A stretch of DNA of 64,000 bases from Streptomyces sp. NBC_01216 (GCF_035994945.1 NZ_CP108677.1:1798001-1862000), one strand, 5' to 3'. Shown: positions 9,171-19,902, counted from the first letter of the stretch. Numbers and translations are program-made. Notes: generated by a model not told the origin, from the sequence alone.

Positions 9171-10865
9171 TCAGGCGCTCAGGCGCGCGATCGCCTCGTC
9201 GACGGTCAGCTCCTCGCGCTCGCCGGTGCGGCGGTCCTTGAGCTCGACGACGCCCTCGGCCGAGCGGCGGCCGGCGACGAGGATCTTCGGGACGCCGATG
9301 AGTTCGGCGTCGGTGAACTTCACACCCGGGGAGACGCCCGCACGGTCGTCGACCAGGACGCGCAGACCGGCGGCCTTCAGCTTCTCGGAGACCTCCAGCG
9401 CCAGCTCGGTCTGGAGCGCCTTGCCGGCCGCGACGACGTGGACGTCGGCCGGGGCGACCTCGGCCGGCCAGCACAGGCCCTTGTCGTCGGCGTGCTGCTC
9501 GGCGAGGGCCGCGACGGCGCGCGAGACGCCGATGCCGTACGAGCCCATGGTCACGCGGACAGGCTTGCCGTTCTGGCCCAGCACGTCGAGCTGGAAGGCG
9601 TCGGCGTACTTGCGGCCGAGCTGGAAGATGTGGCCGATCTCGATCGCGCGGTCCATCTTCAGGCCGGTGCCGCAGGCGGGGCACGGGTCGCCCTCTTCGA
9701 CCACGACGACGTCGAGGTAGTCGTCGACCTCGAAGTCACGGCCGGCGACGACGTTGCGGGCGTGCCTTCCCTCCTGGTTGGCACCGGTGATCCAGGCGGT
9801 GCCGGGGGCGATGCGCGGGTCGGCGATGAAGCGGACCTTCTCCAGTCCCTGGGGGCCGACGTAGCCCTTGACCAGGTCGGGACGGCCGACGAAGTCCTCG
9901 GCGGTGACGAGCTCGACGACGGCCGGGGCCAGGTGGTCCTCCAGCTTGCCGAGGTCCACCTCGCGGTCGCCCGGGACGCCGATGCCGACGATCTCTCCGT
10001 CGACCTTGACCAGCAGGTTCTTCAGCGTCTCGGACGCCTGGACACCGAGGTGCGCGGCGAGCGTCTCGATGGTCGGGGTGTCAGGGGTGTCCAGCACCTC
10101 GACCGGGGCGTGCGCGGAGCCGTCCGCGGCCTCGGCGGAGAAGGTGACGGCCTCGGTGTTCGCGGCGTAGGCGCAGTTCGGGCAGTACACGAAGGTGTCC
10201 TCCCCGGCCGCGGCCGGGGCGAGGAACTCCTCGGAGGCCGAGCCGCCCATGGCACCGGAGATCGCGGAGACGATCTTGTGCTCCAGGCCGAGTCGCTCGA
10301 AGATCCGGACGTACGCCTGGCGGTGCAGGGCGTATGCCTCGGCCAGCCCCTCGTCAGTGGTGTCGAAGGAGTAGGAGTCCTTCATCTGGAACTCACGGCC
10401 GCGCAGGATGCCCGAGCGCGGGCGTGCCTCGTCGCGGTACTTCGTCTGGATCTGGTACAGGATGACCGGCAGGTCCTTGTAGGACGTGCACTGGTCCTTG
10501 ACGAGCTGGGTGAAGATCTCCTCGTGGGTGGGGCCCAGGAGGTAGTCGCCGCCCTTGCGGTCCTGGAGGCGGAACAGCTCGGCGCCGTACTCCTCCCAGC
10601 GGCCGGACGCCTCGTAGGGCTCCTTCGGCAGCAGGGCGGGCAGCAGGACCTCCTGGCCGCCGATCTCGTCCATCTCCTCGCGGACGACACGGCTGACGTT
10701 CTCCAGCACCTTCTTGCCGAGCGGCAGCCAGGACCAGATGCCCGCGGCGTTGCGGCGGACGTAGCCGGCGCGGACGAGCAGTTTGTGGCTGAGCGTCTCG
10801 GCGTCCGCCGGGTCGTCGCGCAGTGTCTTGACCATCAACCGGGACATGCGCTGGACCTGGGCCAT
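9171..10865 (-). CDS. proS: Proline--tRNA ligase
   Basis: ProS charges tRNA-Pro. The 564-residue product is the bacterial form with an editing insertion. Class II motif 1 lies near the N-terminus ([19 protein letters not shown]), motif 2 in the [20 protein letters not shown] region and motif 3 in [17 protein letters not shown]. Between motifs 2 and 3 is a YbaK-like INS domain (about residues 230-390) that hydrolyses Ala-tRNA-Pro. The C-terminal anticodon-binding domain follows. The frame is open further upstream, but the ATG at 10863-10865 begins the conserved MAQVQRMS start and follows AGGAGAG. Confidence 0.97.
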   Translation of the reverse strand: MAQVQRMSRLMVKTLRDDPADAETLSHKLLVRAGYVRRNAAGIWSWLPLGKKVLENVSRVVREEMDEIGGQEVLLPALLPKEPYEASGRWEEYGAELFRLQDRKGGDYLLGPTHEEIFTQLVKDQCTSYKDLPVILYQIQTKYRDEARPRSGILRGREFQMKDSYSFDTTDEGLAEAYALHRQAYVRIFERLGLEHKIVSAISGAMGGSASEEFLAPAAAGEDTFVYCPNCAYAANTEAVTFSAEAADGSAHAPVEVLDTPDTPTIETLAAHLGVQASETLKNLLVKVDGEIVGIGVPGDREVDLGKLEDHLAPAVVELVTAEDFVGRPDLVKGYVGPQGLEKVRFIADPRIAPGTAWITGANQEGRHARNVVAGRDFEVDDYLDVVVVEEGDPCPACGTGLKMDRAIEIGHIFQLGRKYADAFQLDVLGQNGKPVRVTMGSYGIGVSRAVAALAEQHADDKGLCWPAEVAPADVHVVAAGKALQTELALEVSEKLKAAGLRVLVDDRAGVSPGVKFTDAELIGVPKILVAGRRSAEGVVELKDRRTGEREELTVDEAIARLSA

Positions 10866-10933
10866 GGGGAACTCTCCTGCGGTGAAAAGTGTGATGGCTA
10901 GGAGGTTAGCCGGGTGGCCCCGGGTGGGTGAAA

Positions 10934-11476
10934 TCAGTTCCGGCGCGGAAGCGGCAGCGGCGCGCCCATCACGGCGTAGGGACGGGGCGCGCTCGGGAAG
11001 TGGACCTGCCGGGCGAGGTCGGTGTAGCCGAGGGACCGGTAGAGGCCGCGGGCCGGGCTCTCGGTGTCGATGGCGGAGAGGATCGAGCGGGGCTGGAGGG
11101 CGCCGTCGGTGAGGGTGGTGATCAGGGCGCGGCCCACGCCCCGGCCCTGGAAGCCGGGGTGGACGTGGAGTTCGGTGATGACGAAGGAGTCGTCGAGCCA
11201 GTCCGCGGTGCCCGTGGCGCGCAGGTAGGGCTCGACGATGGAGGACCACCAGTGGGCGCGGTCGTTGGGCATTCCGTAGACGAAGCCGACGAGGCGGCCG
11301 CCGCGGGTGGTGGCGCCGTAGGCCCTGGCGCCTGGGCTGAGCAGGTGGCGGAGGACGATGTGCCGGCGTACGACGATCTCGTCCTCGCTGAGCCCGAAGG
11401 CGACGGCCTGGACGGTGAGGGCGTCGTCCACGCGTGCGGCGAGATCGACCGGTCCGATCATGACGTCGTCATCCAT
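10934..11476 (-). CDS. GNAT family N-acetyltransferase
   Basis: This 180-residue GNAT acyltransferase has the acetyl-CoA pyrophosphate loop [15 protein letters not shown] (the Q/RxxGxG/A motif), preceded by the beta-4 strand [11 protein letters not shown], and a late Tyr in [10 protein letters not shown] that often acts as general acid. The substrate is unknown. It lies 20 bp downstream of another GNAT gene on the same strand, so the two are probably one operon. A second in-frame ATG at 11459-11461 could also be the start. Confidence 0.88.
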   Translation of the reverse strand: MDDDVMIGPVDLAARVDDALTVQAVAFGLSEDEIVVRRHIVLRHLLSPGARAYGATTRGGRLVGFVYGMPNDRAHWWSSIVEPYLRATGTADWLDDSFVITELHVHPGFQGRGVGRALITTLTDGALQPRSILSAIDTESPARGLYRSLGYTDLARQVHFPSAPRPYAVMGAPLPLPRRN

Positions 11477-11496
11477 GCGCGCACCTTACAAGTGGA

Positions 11497-12342
11497 TCAG
11501 AAGAGCACGCTCATGAAGGCGCCGACCTCGCGGAAGCCGACGCGGCGGTAGGCGGCCCTGGCGGGGGCGTTGTAGTCGTTGACGTACAGGCTGACCAGGG
11601 GGGCGACGTCGGCGAGGGCGAGGCGGAGCACAGCGGCCATACCGGTCTCGGACAGGCCCTTGCCGCGGTGTTCGGGAGCGACCCAGACGCCCTGGATCTG
11701 GCAGGCCCGGGAGGTGGCGGCCCCGATCTCGGCCTTGAAGACGACCCTGCCGTCCTCGATGCGGGCGAAGGAGCGGCCGGTGCCGACGAGCTCGGCGACC
11801 CGGGCCTGGTAGAGCAGTCCGCCGTCGCCGGACATCGGGGAGACGCCGACCTCCTCGGTGAACATCGACACGCAGGCGGGCATGATCACGTCCATCTCGT
11901 GCCTGCCGACGCGACGGACCAGGGGGTCGGGTTCGATCTCGGCGGAGGGGGCGTCGGCGACCATCAGCGGCTGGTGGGCGCGGACGTCGCGGGCGGGGCC
12001 CCAGCCGGGCTCCAGGAGGCGCCAGAGCCGGGCGGTGGGTTCGGCGGGGCCGACGATGGAGGAGCAGCGCCGTCCGGCGCGGCGGGCCCGGTCGGCGAAG
12101 GCCCGGACGGCCTCCGGGGTGGCGCAGAGCGGGACCAGGTTGGCGCCGGAGTAGCACAGCGAGCGCAGCCGGCCGTCGGCGTACCAGCCCCACATCTCGC
12201 CGCCGAGGCGCCAGGGGTCGAGCCCGGCGGCCTTGACACGGGCGGTGACGAAGGCGTTCTCGACGGGGGCGCTCTCCAGGACGGCGAGCGCGGCGTCGAG
12301 GTCGGCGGGTTCGAGGACCCGGGTGGTGGTCTGCGTCAACAC
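11497..12342 (-). CDS. GNAT N-acetyltransferase with N-terminal DUF4081
   Basis: The 281-residue protein has two halves. The N-terminal half (residues 1-140, with NAFVTARVKAAGLDP and GGEMWGWYADGRLRSLCYSG) matches the actinobacterial DUF4081 domain. The C-terminal GNAT half contains FKAEIGAATSRACQIQGVWV and the CoA loop VAPEHRGKGLSETGMAAV. It is conserved near ispG and proS in streptomycetes; the acyl acceptor is unknown. The GTG start at 12340-12342 has GAGG 7 nt upstream. It is followed at 20 bp by a second GNAT gene. Confidence 0.87.
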   Translation of the reverse strand: MLTQTTTRVLEPADLDAALAVLESAPVENAFVTARVKAAGLDPWRLGGEMWGWYADGRLRSLCYSGANLVPLCATPEAVRAFADRARRAGRRCSSIVGPAEPTARLWRLLEPGWGPARDVRAHQPLMVADAPSAEIEPDPLVRRVGRHEMDVIMPACVSMFTEEVGVSPMSGDGGLLYQARVAELVGTGRSFARIEDGRVVFKAEIGAATSRACQIQGVWVAPEHRGKGLSETGMAAVLRLALADVAPLVSLYVNDYNAPARAAYRRVGFREVGAFMSVLF

Positions 12343-12442
12343 GAGGGGGCCTCACCGTACGGTCTGCTGATTCTCCGCACTGTACCCGGCCGGTCGCGCG
12401 GGTGTCGGGCGGGCGGACGAACCTCGCCAGGGGAACGCCGGA

Positions 12443-12471
12443 GCCCCTGCCGTCCGGGGACGGGCAGGGGC
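12443..12471 (-). terminator. Terminator hairpin after ispG
   Basis: The inverted repeat GCCCCTGCC (12443-12451) and GGCAGGGGC (12463-12471) lies about 20 bp past the ispG stop on the minus strand. It probably ends the dxr-rseP-ispG transcript. Confidence 0.6.
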
Positions 12472-12491
12472 CCGGGGTGGTTTCCGCGTGG

Positions 12492-13649
12492 TCAGCCCGC
12501 GACGGCGACGGTGGGCTCGCCGCTGGTCACACCGTCCTTCTCCATCTGCTCGGCGATCTTCATCGCCTCTTCGATCAGGGTCTCGACGATCTTCGACTCC
12601 GGGACGGTCTTGATGACCTCGCCCTTCACGAAGATCTGGCCCTTGCCGTTGCCGGAGGCGACTCCGAGGTCGGCTTCGCGGGCCTCGCCCGGACCGTTGA
12701 CGACGCAGCCCATGACCGCGACCCGCAGCGGGACCTCCATGCCGTCCAGGCCCGCGGTGACCTCTTCGGCGAGCTTGTACACGTCGACCTGGGCACGGCC
12801 GCAGGACGGGCAGGAGACGATCTCCAGGCGGCGCTGGCGGAGGTTCAGCGACTCCAGGATCTGGATGCCGACCTTGATCTCCTCGGCCGGCGGGGCCGAC
12901 AGGGAGACGCGGATGGTGTCGCCGATGCCCTCGGCGAGCAGTGCGCCGAAGGCGACGGCCGACTTGATCGTGCCCTGGAACGCCGGGCCGGCCTCGGTGA
13001 CGCCGAGGTGCAGCGGGTAGTCGCACTGGGCGGCGAGCTGACGGTAGGCGTTGACCATCACGACCGGGTCGTTGTGCTTGACCGAGATCTTGATGTCGCG
13101 GAAGCCGTGCTCCTCGAAGAGGGACGCCTCCCACAGGGCGGACTCGACGAGCGCCTCGGGGGTGGCCTTGCCGTACTTCTTGAGCAGGCGGGCGTCGAGC
13201 GAACCGGCGTTGACGCCGATCCGGATCGGGGTGCCGGCCTCGGAGGCCGCCTTGGCGATCTCCTTGACCTTGTCGTCGAACTGCTTGATGTTGCCCGGGT
13301 TGACCCGGACCGCCGCGCAGCCGGCGTCGATGGCCGCGAACACGTACTTCGGCTGGAAGTGGATGTCCGCGATGACCGGGATCTGGGACTTCTTCGCGAT
13401 CACCGCGAGGGCGTCCGCGTCGTCCTGCGTGGGGCACGCCACCCGGACGATCTGGCAGCCCGAGGCGGTCAGCTCGGCGATCTGCTGCAGCGTGGCGCCG
13501 ATGTCGGAGGTACGGGTCGTCGTCATCGACTGCACCGAGACGGGTGCGTCACCGCCGACGGCGACGGTGCCGACCTGGATCTGGCGGCTCTTGCGCCGCT
13601 CGGCGAGCCGGGTCGGAACGGTCGGGATACCGAGAGAAATCGCGGTCAT
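12492..13649 (-). CDS. ispG: 4-hydroxy-3-methylbut-2-en-1-yl diphosphate synthase
   Basis: IspG (GcpE) is the [4Fe-4S] enzyme that converts methylerythritol cyclodiphosphate to HMBPP in the MEP isoprenoid pathway. The 385-residue protein has the TIM-barrel N-terminus ([20 protein letters not shown]) and the C-terminal iron-sulfur module with cysteines in VSCPSCGR and [10 protein letters not shown]. It has the usual length for the two-domain bacterial form. It is downstream of rseP and dxr on the same strand, placing two MEP enzymes together. A hairpin between rseP and ispG suggests that ispG also has its own promoter. Confidence 0.97.
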   Translation of the reverse strand: MTAISLGIPTVPTRLAERRKSRQIQVGTVAVGGDAPVSVQSMTTTRTSDIGATLQQIAELTASGCQIVRVACPTQDDADALAVIAKKSQIPVIADIHFQPKYVFAAIDAGCAAVRVNPGNIKQFDDKVKEIAKAASEAGTPIRIGVNAGSLDARLLKKYGKATPEALVESALWEASLFEEHGFRDIKISVKHNDPVVMVNAYRQLAAQCDYPLHLGVTEAGPAFQGTIKSAVAFGALLAEGIGDTIRVSLSAPPAEEIKVGIQILESLNLRQRRLEIVSCPSCGRAQVDVYKLAEEVTAGLDGMEVPLRVAVMGCVVNGPGEAREADLGVASGNGKGQIFVKGEVIKTVPESKIVETLIEEAMKIAEQMEKDGVTSGEPTVAVAG

Positions 13650-13713
13650 CTGAAGTGCAACCTCGAGGTTGTGCGTCGGCGGGCTCGGGTCTCCGAGGTT
13701 ACCGCCCTCGGGG

Positions 13714-13747
13714 GAAGGGGCCGGACACCGGCGGTGTCCGGCCCTTC
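13714..13747 (-). terminator. Hairpin between rseP and ispG
   Basis: GAAGGGGCCGGACACC (13714-13729) pairs with GGTGTCCGGCCCTTC (13733-13747), with one bulged base and a 3-nt loop. It starts 6 bp after the rseP stop and fits an intrinsic or attenuating terminator. Confidence 0.7.
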
Positions 13748-13752
13748 ACGGG

Positions 13753-15057
13753 TCAGGTCAGCTTCACCGGGTTGACGATGTCGGCGGCGAGGACGAGCAG
13801 GGTGAAGCAGACGAAGACACCCGCCACCACGTAGGCGGCCGGCATCAGCTTGGCCACGTCGAACGGCCCCGGGTCGGGGCGCTTGAAGATCCGGGCGGCC
13901 TGGCGGCGTACGGACTCCCACAGGGCGCCCGCGATGTGGCCGCCGTCGAGCGGCAGCAGCGGGAGCATGTTGAAGAGGAACAGCGAGACGTTGAACATGA
14001 CCAGTACGTTCATGAACATCACGAGGATCCGCTCCGGCGGGGCCTCGACGGTCATGAGCTCTCCGGTGAGCCGGGCGGCGCCGAAGACGCCGACCGGGGA
14101 GTCCGCGGCCCGTTCGCCGTCGCCGAAGGTGGCGTTCCAGAGACCGGGGATCTTGCCGGGCAGGGCGAGGACCGAGTGGACGCCGTTCGCCATCAGGTCG
14201 GTCATCCGGTCGGTGGTCTCGCCGAAGGTGAGGGGCGCGACCTCCGTCTGGGAGGCGAAGCCGAGGTAGCCGGCCTTCACGTACTGCACGGGCTGGACGA
14301 CCCGGCCGTCCTCGTCCTTCTTGAGGACCTCGTTGGCGACGAGGTTCGCGTTCAGGTCGAGGCGTCGGCCGTCCCGCTCCACGGTGACGGTGGCGGGGCC
14401 GATGGTGTCGCGGATCCGGTCGGAGAGCGTGTTCCAGTCGTCCACCGGGGTTCCGTCGAAGGCGACGATCCGGTCGCCCTGCGCGAGTCCCGCCTGGTGG
14501 GCCGGGGACTCCGGGTCTCCGGACCGGCAGCTGTCGCGCTTCTCGCTCTGGTCGATGACGCACTTCTGGACGCCGGCGACCTTCGTCGTCTGGCCCTCGA
14601 TGCCCAGGGTCATCATCGAGCCGAAGAAGAGCGCCGCCGCCAGGACCAGGTTCATGAAGGGTCCGGCGAACATGACGATCACGCGCTTCCACGGCTTGCG
14701 CGTGTAGAAGAGCCGGTCCTCGTCGCCGGGCTGGAGCTCCTCGAACGACGCCTCGCGGGCGTCCTCGATCATGGACCGCCAGGGCGAGGTGGAGCGGGCC
14801 TCGATCCGGCCGTCGTCGCCGGGCGGGAACATCCCGATCATGCGGATGTAGCCGCCGGCCGGGATGGCCTTGATGCCGTACTCGGTCTCGCCCCGCCTCC
14901 TCGACCAGAGGGTGGGGCCGAATCCGACCATGTACTGCGGCACGCGGATGCCGAACAGCTTGGCCGTGGACAGGTGGCCGAGTTCGTGCCACGCGATGGA
15001 GACGAGCAGTCCCAGCGCGAACAGCGCGATGCCGAGGATGTACAGGAGTACGGTCAT
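13753..15057 (-). CDS. rseP: RIP zinc metalloprotease RseP / site-2 protease
   Basis: This 434-residue intramembrane metalloprotease starts with a hydrophobic segment carrying the zinc motif HELGH (in [17 protein letters not shown]). Further transmembrane helices follow ([16 protein letters not shown] and the C-terminal [19 protein letters not shown]). A PDZ domain lies around residues 180-260 ([20 protein letters not shown]). The second active-site motif [12 protein letters not shown] is present. Such proteases cleave membrane-spanning anti-sigma factors and other signalling proteins. The ATG at 15055-15057 overlaps the dxr stop (ATGA), so the frame extending further upstream is spurious. 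Confidence 0.95.
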   Translation of the reverse strand: MTVLLYILGIALFALGLLVSIAWHELGHLSTAKLFGIRVPQYMVGFGPTLWSRRRGETEYGIKAIPAGGYIRMIGMFPPGDDGRIEARSTSPWRSMIEDAREASFEELQPGDEDRLFYTRKPWKRVIVMFAGPFMNLVLAAALFFGSMMTLGIEGQTTKVAGVQKCVIDQSEKRDSCRSGDPESPAHQAGLAQGDRIVAFDGTPVDDWNTLSDRIRDTIGPATVTVERDGRRLDLNANLVANEVLKKDEDGRVVQPVQYVKAGYLGFASQTEVAPLTFGETTDRMTDLMANGVHSVLALPGKIPGLWNATFGDGERAADSPVGVFGAARLTGELMTVEAPPERILVMFMNVLVMFNVSLFLFNMLPLLPLDGGHIAGALWESVRRQAARIFKRPDPGPFDVAKLMPAAYVVAGVFVCFTLLVLAADIVNPVKLT

Positions 15058-16322
15058 GCGCGCGCCTCCGCGGTCGCCTTCGCTGCGAGTGGTGCCAGTT
15101 CGCGGGCCCGGGCGCGGGCCCAGGTCTCCGCTTCGAGGACGTCGGACACCGTCAGGGAGGTTCCCCGGGCGGGGGTGCCGTGTTCGGTGACGACTGCCGT
15201 GACCGTATCCATGATTCCGGTGAAGGGCAGCCGTCCGGCGAGAAACGCGGCGACGCACTCCTCGTTCGCGGCGTTGAAGACGGCCGGTGCGGTGCCGCCG
15301 AGTCCGCCGACGTGCCGGGCGAGTCCGACCGACGGGAATGCCTCCGTGTCGAGCGGGAAGAACTCCCAGGTGGAGGCTCGGGACCAGTCGAAGGCGGGCG
15401 CCGCGTCCGGGACGCGCTCGGGCCAGCCGATGCCGACGGCGATCGGCCCGCGCATGTCCGGCGGGGTGGCCTGGGCGAGCGTGGAGCCGTCCGTGAACTC
15501 GACCATCGAGTGGACGTACGACTGGGGGTGGACGACGACCTCGATCCGCTCGAAGGGGATGTCGTAGAGGAGGTGTGCCTCGATGACCTCCAGGCCCTTG
15601 TTGACCAGCGTGGCGCTGTTGACCGTGATGACCGGTCCCATGGCCCAGGTCGGGTGCGCGAGCGCGTCCTCACGGGTGACGTGCGCCAGCTCCGCGCGCG
15701 TACGGCCGCGGAAGGGGCCACCGGAGGCCGTGACCACCAGCTTGCGGACATCGGCCCGGGTGCCGGCCGCCAGTGCCTGGAAGAGGGCGGCGTGCTCGGA
15801 GTCGACGGGGATGATCTGGCCGGGCCTGGCCACCGCCTTCACCAGCGGGCCGCCGACGATCAGCGACTCCTTGTTGGCGAGGGCGAGCGTGCGGCCGGCC
15901 TCGAGCGCGGCGAGGGTCGGTGCGAGGCCGATGGAGCCGGTGATGCCGTTGAGCACCGTGTGGCACGGCGAGGCGGCGAGAGCGGTGGCCGCGTCGGGCC
16001 CGGCGAGGATCTCGGGGAGCGGCTCGGAGCCGTACCGCCCCGCGAGCGCCTCGCGGAGCTCCGGCACCACGTCTTCGCGGGCGACGGCGACCCGGGCGAC
16101 CCTCAGCCGGTGCGCCTGCTCGGCGAGCAGGCCGACCCGCCCGCCGGAGGCGGCGAGGGCGGTGACGCGGAAGCGGTCGGGGTTGCGCAGGACCAGGTCG
16201 ATGGCCTGCGTGCCGATGGACCCGGTGGAGCCGAGGACGACGATGTCCCGGCGGCCTTCGGCTGGATCGAAGGCGATGTGCGGGTCGGCGAGAGGAGAGG
16301 GGCGGTCGCTCATGCCCCCCAT
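15054..16322 (-). CDS. dxr: 1-deoxy-D-xylulose 5-phosphate reductoisomerase
   Basis: Dxr converts DXP to methylerythritol 4-phosphate with NADPH, the committed MEP step and the fosmidomycin target. The 422-residue protein has the nucleotide-binding motif [17 protein letters not shown], the active-site strand [12 protein letters not shown], the metal site [15 protein letters not shown] (Asp and Glu), the flexible loop [23 protein letters not shown], and a C-terminal helical domain. An alternative ATG at 16311-16313 would shorten it by three residues. It is translationally coupled to rseP. Confidence 0.96.
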   Translation of the reverse strand: MGGMSDRPSPLADPHIAFDPAEGRRDIVVLGSTGSIGTQAIDLVLRNPDRFRVTALAASGGRVGLLAEQAHRLRVARVAVAREDVVPELREALAGRYGSEPLPEILAGPDAATALAASPCHTVLNGITGSIGLAPTLAALEAGRTLALANKESLIVGGPLVKAVARPGQIIPVDSEHAALFQALAAGTRADVRKLVVTASGGPFRGRTRAELAHVTREDALAHPTWAMGPVITVNSATLVNKGLEVIEAHLLYDIPFERIEVVVHPQSYVHSMVEFTDGSTLAQATPPDMRGPIAVGIGWPERVPDAAPAFDWSRASTWEFFPLDTEAFPSVGLARHVGGLGGTAPAVFNAANEECVAAFLAGRLPFTGIMDTVTAVVTEHGTPARGTSLTVSDVLEAETWARARARELAPLAAKATAEARA

Positions 16323-16486
16323 TCTTGCCCCAAAGGCCGGACGGTCCGACAGCGCGTCCGCCCCGGACCGTACGCGACCTTCCCGGCGCGGTCCCTCGGG
16401 ACCCCGCGCCGGGAGAGTCGCGCGCGCTCCCCGTGTCGGCCGGCGGGGCTTGTCGGCGTCCCGCGCACCGGCTCGGGCGGGCCCGG

Positions 16487-17725
16487 TCAGACGCCGCCGC
16501 GGAACTCCTCGAACACGCGGTGGAACTCGGGGAAGGTCTTGCGCACACAGCCCGGGTCGTCGAAGGTGACGCCGGGCGCGCGCAGCCCGGTGACCGCGAA
16601 GGACATCACGATCCGGTGGTCACCGTGGGTGGCGATCTCGACGCCCGCTCCGTCGGGGGTGCCGGGCCAGATCTCGATCCAGTCGGGCCCGGTGGCGACG
16701 TCGACACCCATCCGGCGCAGGTTCTCCGCGCAGGCGTCGAGACGGTCGCACTCCTTGACGCGGGTGTTGGCGACGTCCTCGATGCGGACCGGTCCGTCGG
16801 CGAAGGGCGCGATCGCGGCCAGCGTCGGCATGGTGTCGGAGATGTCGCGCATGTTGACGGTGAGGCCGCGCAGGGTGCCGGTGCCCCGGACGGTGGTGCC
16901 GGACGCGGTCACGTCCACCTCCGCGCCCATCCGGCGCAGGACGTCGACGAAGCCGAGGTCGCCCTGGAGCGCGCCGGTGCCGAGGCCGGGGACGGTGACG
17001 GCACGGCCGGCTTCGAGGGCTGCGGCGGCGAAGAAGTAGCTGGAGGTGGAGGCGTCCGGCTCGATGGCGTAGGTGGTGGCGCGGTAGCCGGTGGGGGCGA
17101 CACGGTAGGTGCGGTCCTCGCGGGTCACCTCGGCGCCGAAGGCTCGCATCATGGCGAGGGTGATCTCGACGTACGGCTCCGAGACGAGGTCGGTGACGGT
17201 GATGTCGAGGCCCTCGGCGGTGAGCGGGCCGAGCATGAGAAGCGCGGTGAGGTACTGGGAGGACTGGCCCGCGTCCAGGGTGAGCGCGCCGCCCTTGATG
17301 CCGTCGGCGTGGACCGTGACGGGGTGGTGGCCCTCGGCCAGCGGATGGCGCAGGTCCACACCGAGGGTGCGCAGCGCGGTGGTGAGGGGCCCGAGCGGGC
17401 GGCGGCGCATCTGCGCGGAGGCGTCGAAGCGGAAGGTGCCGTGGCCCGCGGCGGCGAGGGTGGGCAGGAAACGGGCGGTGGTGGCGCCGTCGCGGCAGTA
17501 CACGTCCGCGTCCTCCGCTCCGGGTCCTTCGGGGCGGCCTTCGATGTGCCAGGCCCCCGCTTCCCGGCGGACCTCGTAGCCGAGGGCACTCAGCCCCTCG
17601 GCGAAGCCCTCGGTGTCGTCCGAGACGAGGGGCTTGAGGAGGGTGGTCGTCCCGTGCGCCGCCGCGGCGAGGAAGAGCGCGCGGGCGGTGACGGACTTGG
17701 AGCCGGGGATGTCGATGACGGTCAC
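16487..17725 (-). CDS. aroA: EPSP synthase (3-phosphoshikimate 1-carboxyvinyltransferase), atypical active-site loop
   Basis: EPSP synthase joins shikimate-3-phosphate and PEP in the shikimate pathway. The 412-residue protein retains Lys/Ser in PGSKSVTARAL, SSQYLTALLM, the catalytic Asp in ISDTMPTLAAIA, Lys-Glu and Arg in RVKECDRLDA, HGDHRIVMS, and the late Lys in CVRKTF. The glyphosate-gate loop, normally GN(S/A)GTxxR, reads RDGATTARF (residues 78-86), placing Ala where E. coli has Gly96. It is a little shorter than the usual 425-445. Streptomycetes often have a second aroA, so this may not be the housekeeping copy. It is on the same strand as dxr, 164 bp away. Confidence 0.92.
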   Translation of the reverse strand: MTVIDIPGSKSVTARALFLAAAAHGTTTLLKPLVSDDTEGFAEGLSALGYEVRREAGAWHIEGRPEGPGAEDADVYCRDGATTARFLPTLAAAGHGTFRFDASAQMRRRPLGPLTTALRTLGVDLRHPLAEGHHPVTVHADGIKGGALTLDAGQSSQYLTALLMLGPLTAEGLDITVTDLVSEPYVEITLAMMRAFGAEVTREDRTYRVAPTGYRATTYAIEPDASTSSYFFAAAALEAGRAVTVPGLGTGALQGDLGFVDVLRRMGAEVDVTASGTTVRGTGTLRGLTVNMRDISDTMPTLAAIAPFADGPVRIEDVANTRVKECDRLDACAENLRRMGVDVATGPDWIEIWPGTPDGAGVEIATHGDHRIVMSFAVTGLRAPGVTFDDPGCVRKTFPEFHRVFEEFRGGV

Positions 17726-17845
17726 GGCACCATGGTGCCGTGCGCGGGGGCGTCTCGGGGGCGAAGTCCGCCGTTCGGACAGGACCCGGCCCGCCCGGGG
17801 CGGCCCCGGGGGCGCCCCGGGCGCCCAGGGGCCCTCGCCGGTTCG

Positions 17846-17896
17846 GAGCCTGTCGGATGGCCTCCGCCCCGGCGGCGAAGGTCATCCGACGGGCCC
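17846..17896. repeat. Decayed copy of the GAGCCTGTCGG inverted-repeat element
   Basis: A 51-bp sequence begins with GAGCCTGTCGGATGGCCT and ends with the diverged complement AGGTCATCCGACGGGCCC. It is followed by TGA; the left flank is TCG, so no clean target duplication remains. It lies in the 182-bp gap between aroA and the acyl-CoA dehydrogenase gene and is the most diverged member of the family found at 40339, 48168, 50636 and 53007. Confidence 0.6.
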
Positions 17897-17907
17897 TGAG
17901 CTCAAGC

Positions 17908-19902
17908 TCAGCCGATGCGCCGGTGGACGTTCTCGTGGAGGGAGGGTCCCGGCGGGGTGTCCGCGATCCAGGGGGCGTCGCCGCTCGGGTCGACGATCCC
18001 GGCCTCCAGCCACTCGTACGCGCCCGCGAGGACACCGTCCACCATGGCCCGGTCGACCTCGTCGGTGTTGGACCACAAGCGGCCGAAGAGCTCGTCCACC
18101 CGCAGTCGGGCCTGCCGGCAGAAGGTGTCCGCGAGCCGGTGGGCCTCCCGTCCGTGGTCTCCGGTGGACCGCAGGAGTTCCGCCCGGACACACGCGGCGC
18201 TCATCGCGAAGAGCTCCGCGCCGATGTCCACGATCCGGCCGAGGAACGCCTGCTTGAGTTCCATCCGGCCCTGCCACCGCGACATCGCGTAGAAGGTCGA
18301 ACGGGCCAGCTTCCTCGACGTCCGCTCGACGTACCGCAGATGTGTGGCGAGGTCGCCGAATTCCCGGTAGGCACCGGGTACCTGCCCGGGGCCCGCGACG
18401 AGCCGTGGCAGCCAGCGGGCGTAGAAGCCGCCCGCCCGTGCTCCCGCCCTGGCCTTCTCGGCGGCCGTCCTGTCCGGGTCGATGATGTCGCCGGCGACGG
18501 CGAGGTGGGCGTCCACGGCCTCGCGGGCGATGAGCAGGTGCATGATCTCGGTCGAGCCCTCGAAGATGCGGTTGATGCGCAGATCGCGCAGGAGTTGCTC
18601 GGCCGGCACCGCCCGTTCGCCGCGCGCGGCCAGTGAGTCGGCCGTCTCGTATCCGCGTCCGCCGCGGATCTGGACCAGTTCGTCGGCGATGAGACAGGCC
18701 ATCTCCGAACCGTAGAGCTTGGCGAGGGCGGCCTCGATGCGGATGTCGTTGCGGTCCTCGTCGGCCATCTGCGACGCGAGGTCGACGACCGCCTCCAGGG
18801 CGAAGGTGGTCGCCGCGATGAAGGAGATCTTCGTGCCGACCGCCTCGTGCCGGGCGACGGGCTTGCCCCACTGCTCCCGCACGGAGGCCCATTCGCGGGC
18901 GATCTTCAGCGACCACTTCCCGGCGCCGACGCACATCGCGGGCAGCGAGAGACGGCCGGTGTTCAGGGTGGTCAGGGCGATCTTGAGCCCGGCGCCCTCG
19001 GGACCGATCCGGTTCTCCGCCGGCACCCGGACCCGGTGGAAGCGGGTGACGCCGTTCTCCAGACCGCGCAGCCCCATGAAGGCGTTGCGGTGCTCGACGG
19101 TGATGCCAGGCGAGTCGGCCTCGACGACGAAGGCGGTGATGCCGCCCGGGTGCCCCTCGGACGCGGGCACCCGCGCCATGACGACGAGGAGGTCGGCGAC
19201 GACACCGTTGGTCGTCCAGAGCTTCACGCCGTCCAGCACGTAGGCGTCACCGTCCGGGACCGCCGCGGTGGCGAGCCGGGCCGGGTCGGAGCCGACGTCG
19301 GGTTCGGTGAGCAGGAAGGCCGAGAGGTCGGTCCGGGCCAGCCGGGGCAGGAAGGCGTCCTTCTGCTCGCGGGTGCCGAAGGTCTTCAGCGGCTGCGGTA
19401 CGCCGATCGACTGATGGGCGGAGAGCAGCGCGCCGACGGCGGGGCTGGCGGTGCCGATGAGGGCGAGCGCGCGGTTGTAGTACACCTGGGTGAGTCCGAG
19501 ACCGCCGTACTCGGGGTCGATCTTCATGCCGAGTGCGCCGAGTTCCTTGAGGCCGGTGACGACCTCGTCGGGGATGCGGGCCTCGCGTTCGATGCGGCGG
19601 CCGTCGATCCGGTGCTCGCAGAACTCCCGGAGCCGGGCGAGGAAGTCCTCGCCGCGCCGCACGTCCTCGTCGGCGGGCAGCGGGTGCGGGTGGATGAGGT
19701 CGAGCCGGAAACGGCCGAGGAAGAGTTCCTTGGCGAAGCTCGGTTTGCGCCAGTCCTGCTCGCGCGCGGCCTCGGCGACCTGCCGGGCCTCGCGTTCGGT
19801 GACCTTGGGCGGTGCGGAGGACGGGGCCCGGTCGCCGCTTCGCGTGCCGGGGGGCTGCTCGGGGTCCTGGGGTGTGCGGGGCTTGTGGGTGGGGGCCGGC
19901 AT
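17908..19902 (-). CDS. Acyl-CoA dehydrogenase, long form
   Basis: This 664-residue flavoenzyme oxidises acyl-CoA thioesters at C2-C3. It has the three-domain ACAD core: an N-terminal helical domain (ELGALGMKIDPEYGGLGL), the beta domain (FLLTEPDVGSDPARL, ALDGVKLWTTNG-type strand), and the C-terminal helical domain (GGRGYETADSLAARGE, then RDLRINRIFEGSTEIMHLL). An extra C-terminal region of about 180 residues resembles the VLCAD/ACAD9-type extension. The start at 19900-19902 follows GAGGTGA; the open frame upstream lacks this support. The natural substrate is unknown. The next gene upstream, at 20117, is on the same strand. Confidence 0.9.
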   Translation of the reverse strand: MPAPTHKPRTPQDPEQPPGTRSGDRAPSSAPPKVTEREARQVAEAAREQDWRKPSFAKELFLGRFRLDLIHPHPLPADEDVRRGEDFLARLREFCEHRIDGRRIEREARIPDEVVTGLKELGALGMKIDPEYGGLGLTQVYYNRALALIGTASPAVGALLSAHQSIGVPQPLKTFGTREQKDAFLPRLARTDLSAFLLTEPDVGSDPARLATAAVPDGDAYVLDGVKLWTTNGVVADLLVVMARVPASEGHPGGITAFVVEADSPGITVEHRNAFMGLRGLENGVTRFHRVRVPAENRIGPEGAGLKIALTTLNTGRLSLPAMCVGAGKWSLKIAREWASVREQWGKPVARHEAVGTKISFIAATTFALEAVVDLASQMADEDRNDIRIEAALAKLYGSEMACLIADELVQIRGGRGYETADSLAARGERAVPAEQLLRDLRINRIFEGSTEIMHLLIAREAVDAHLAVAGDIIDPDRTAAEKARAGARAGGFYARWLPRLVAGPGQVPGAYREFGDLATHLRYVERTSRKLARSTFYAMSRWQGRMELKQAFLGRIVDIGAELFAMSAACVRAELLRSTGDHGREAHRLADTFCRQARLRVDELFGRLWSNTDEVDRAMVDGVLAGAYEWLEAGIVDPSGDAPWIADTPPGPSLHENVHRRIG

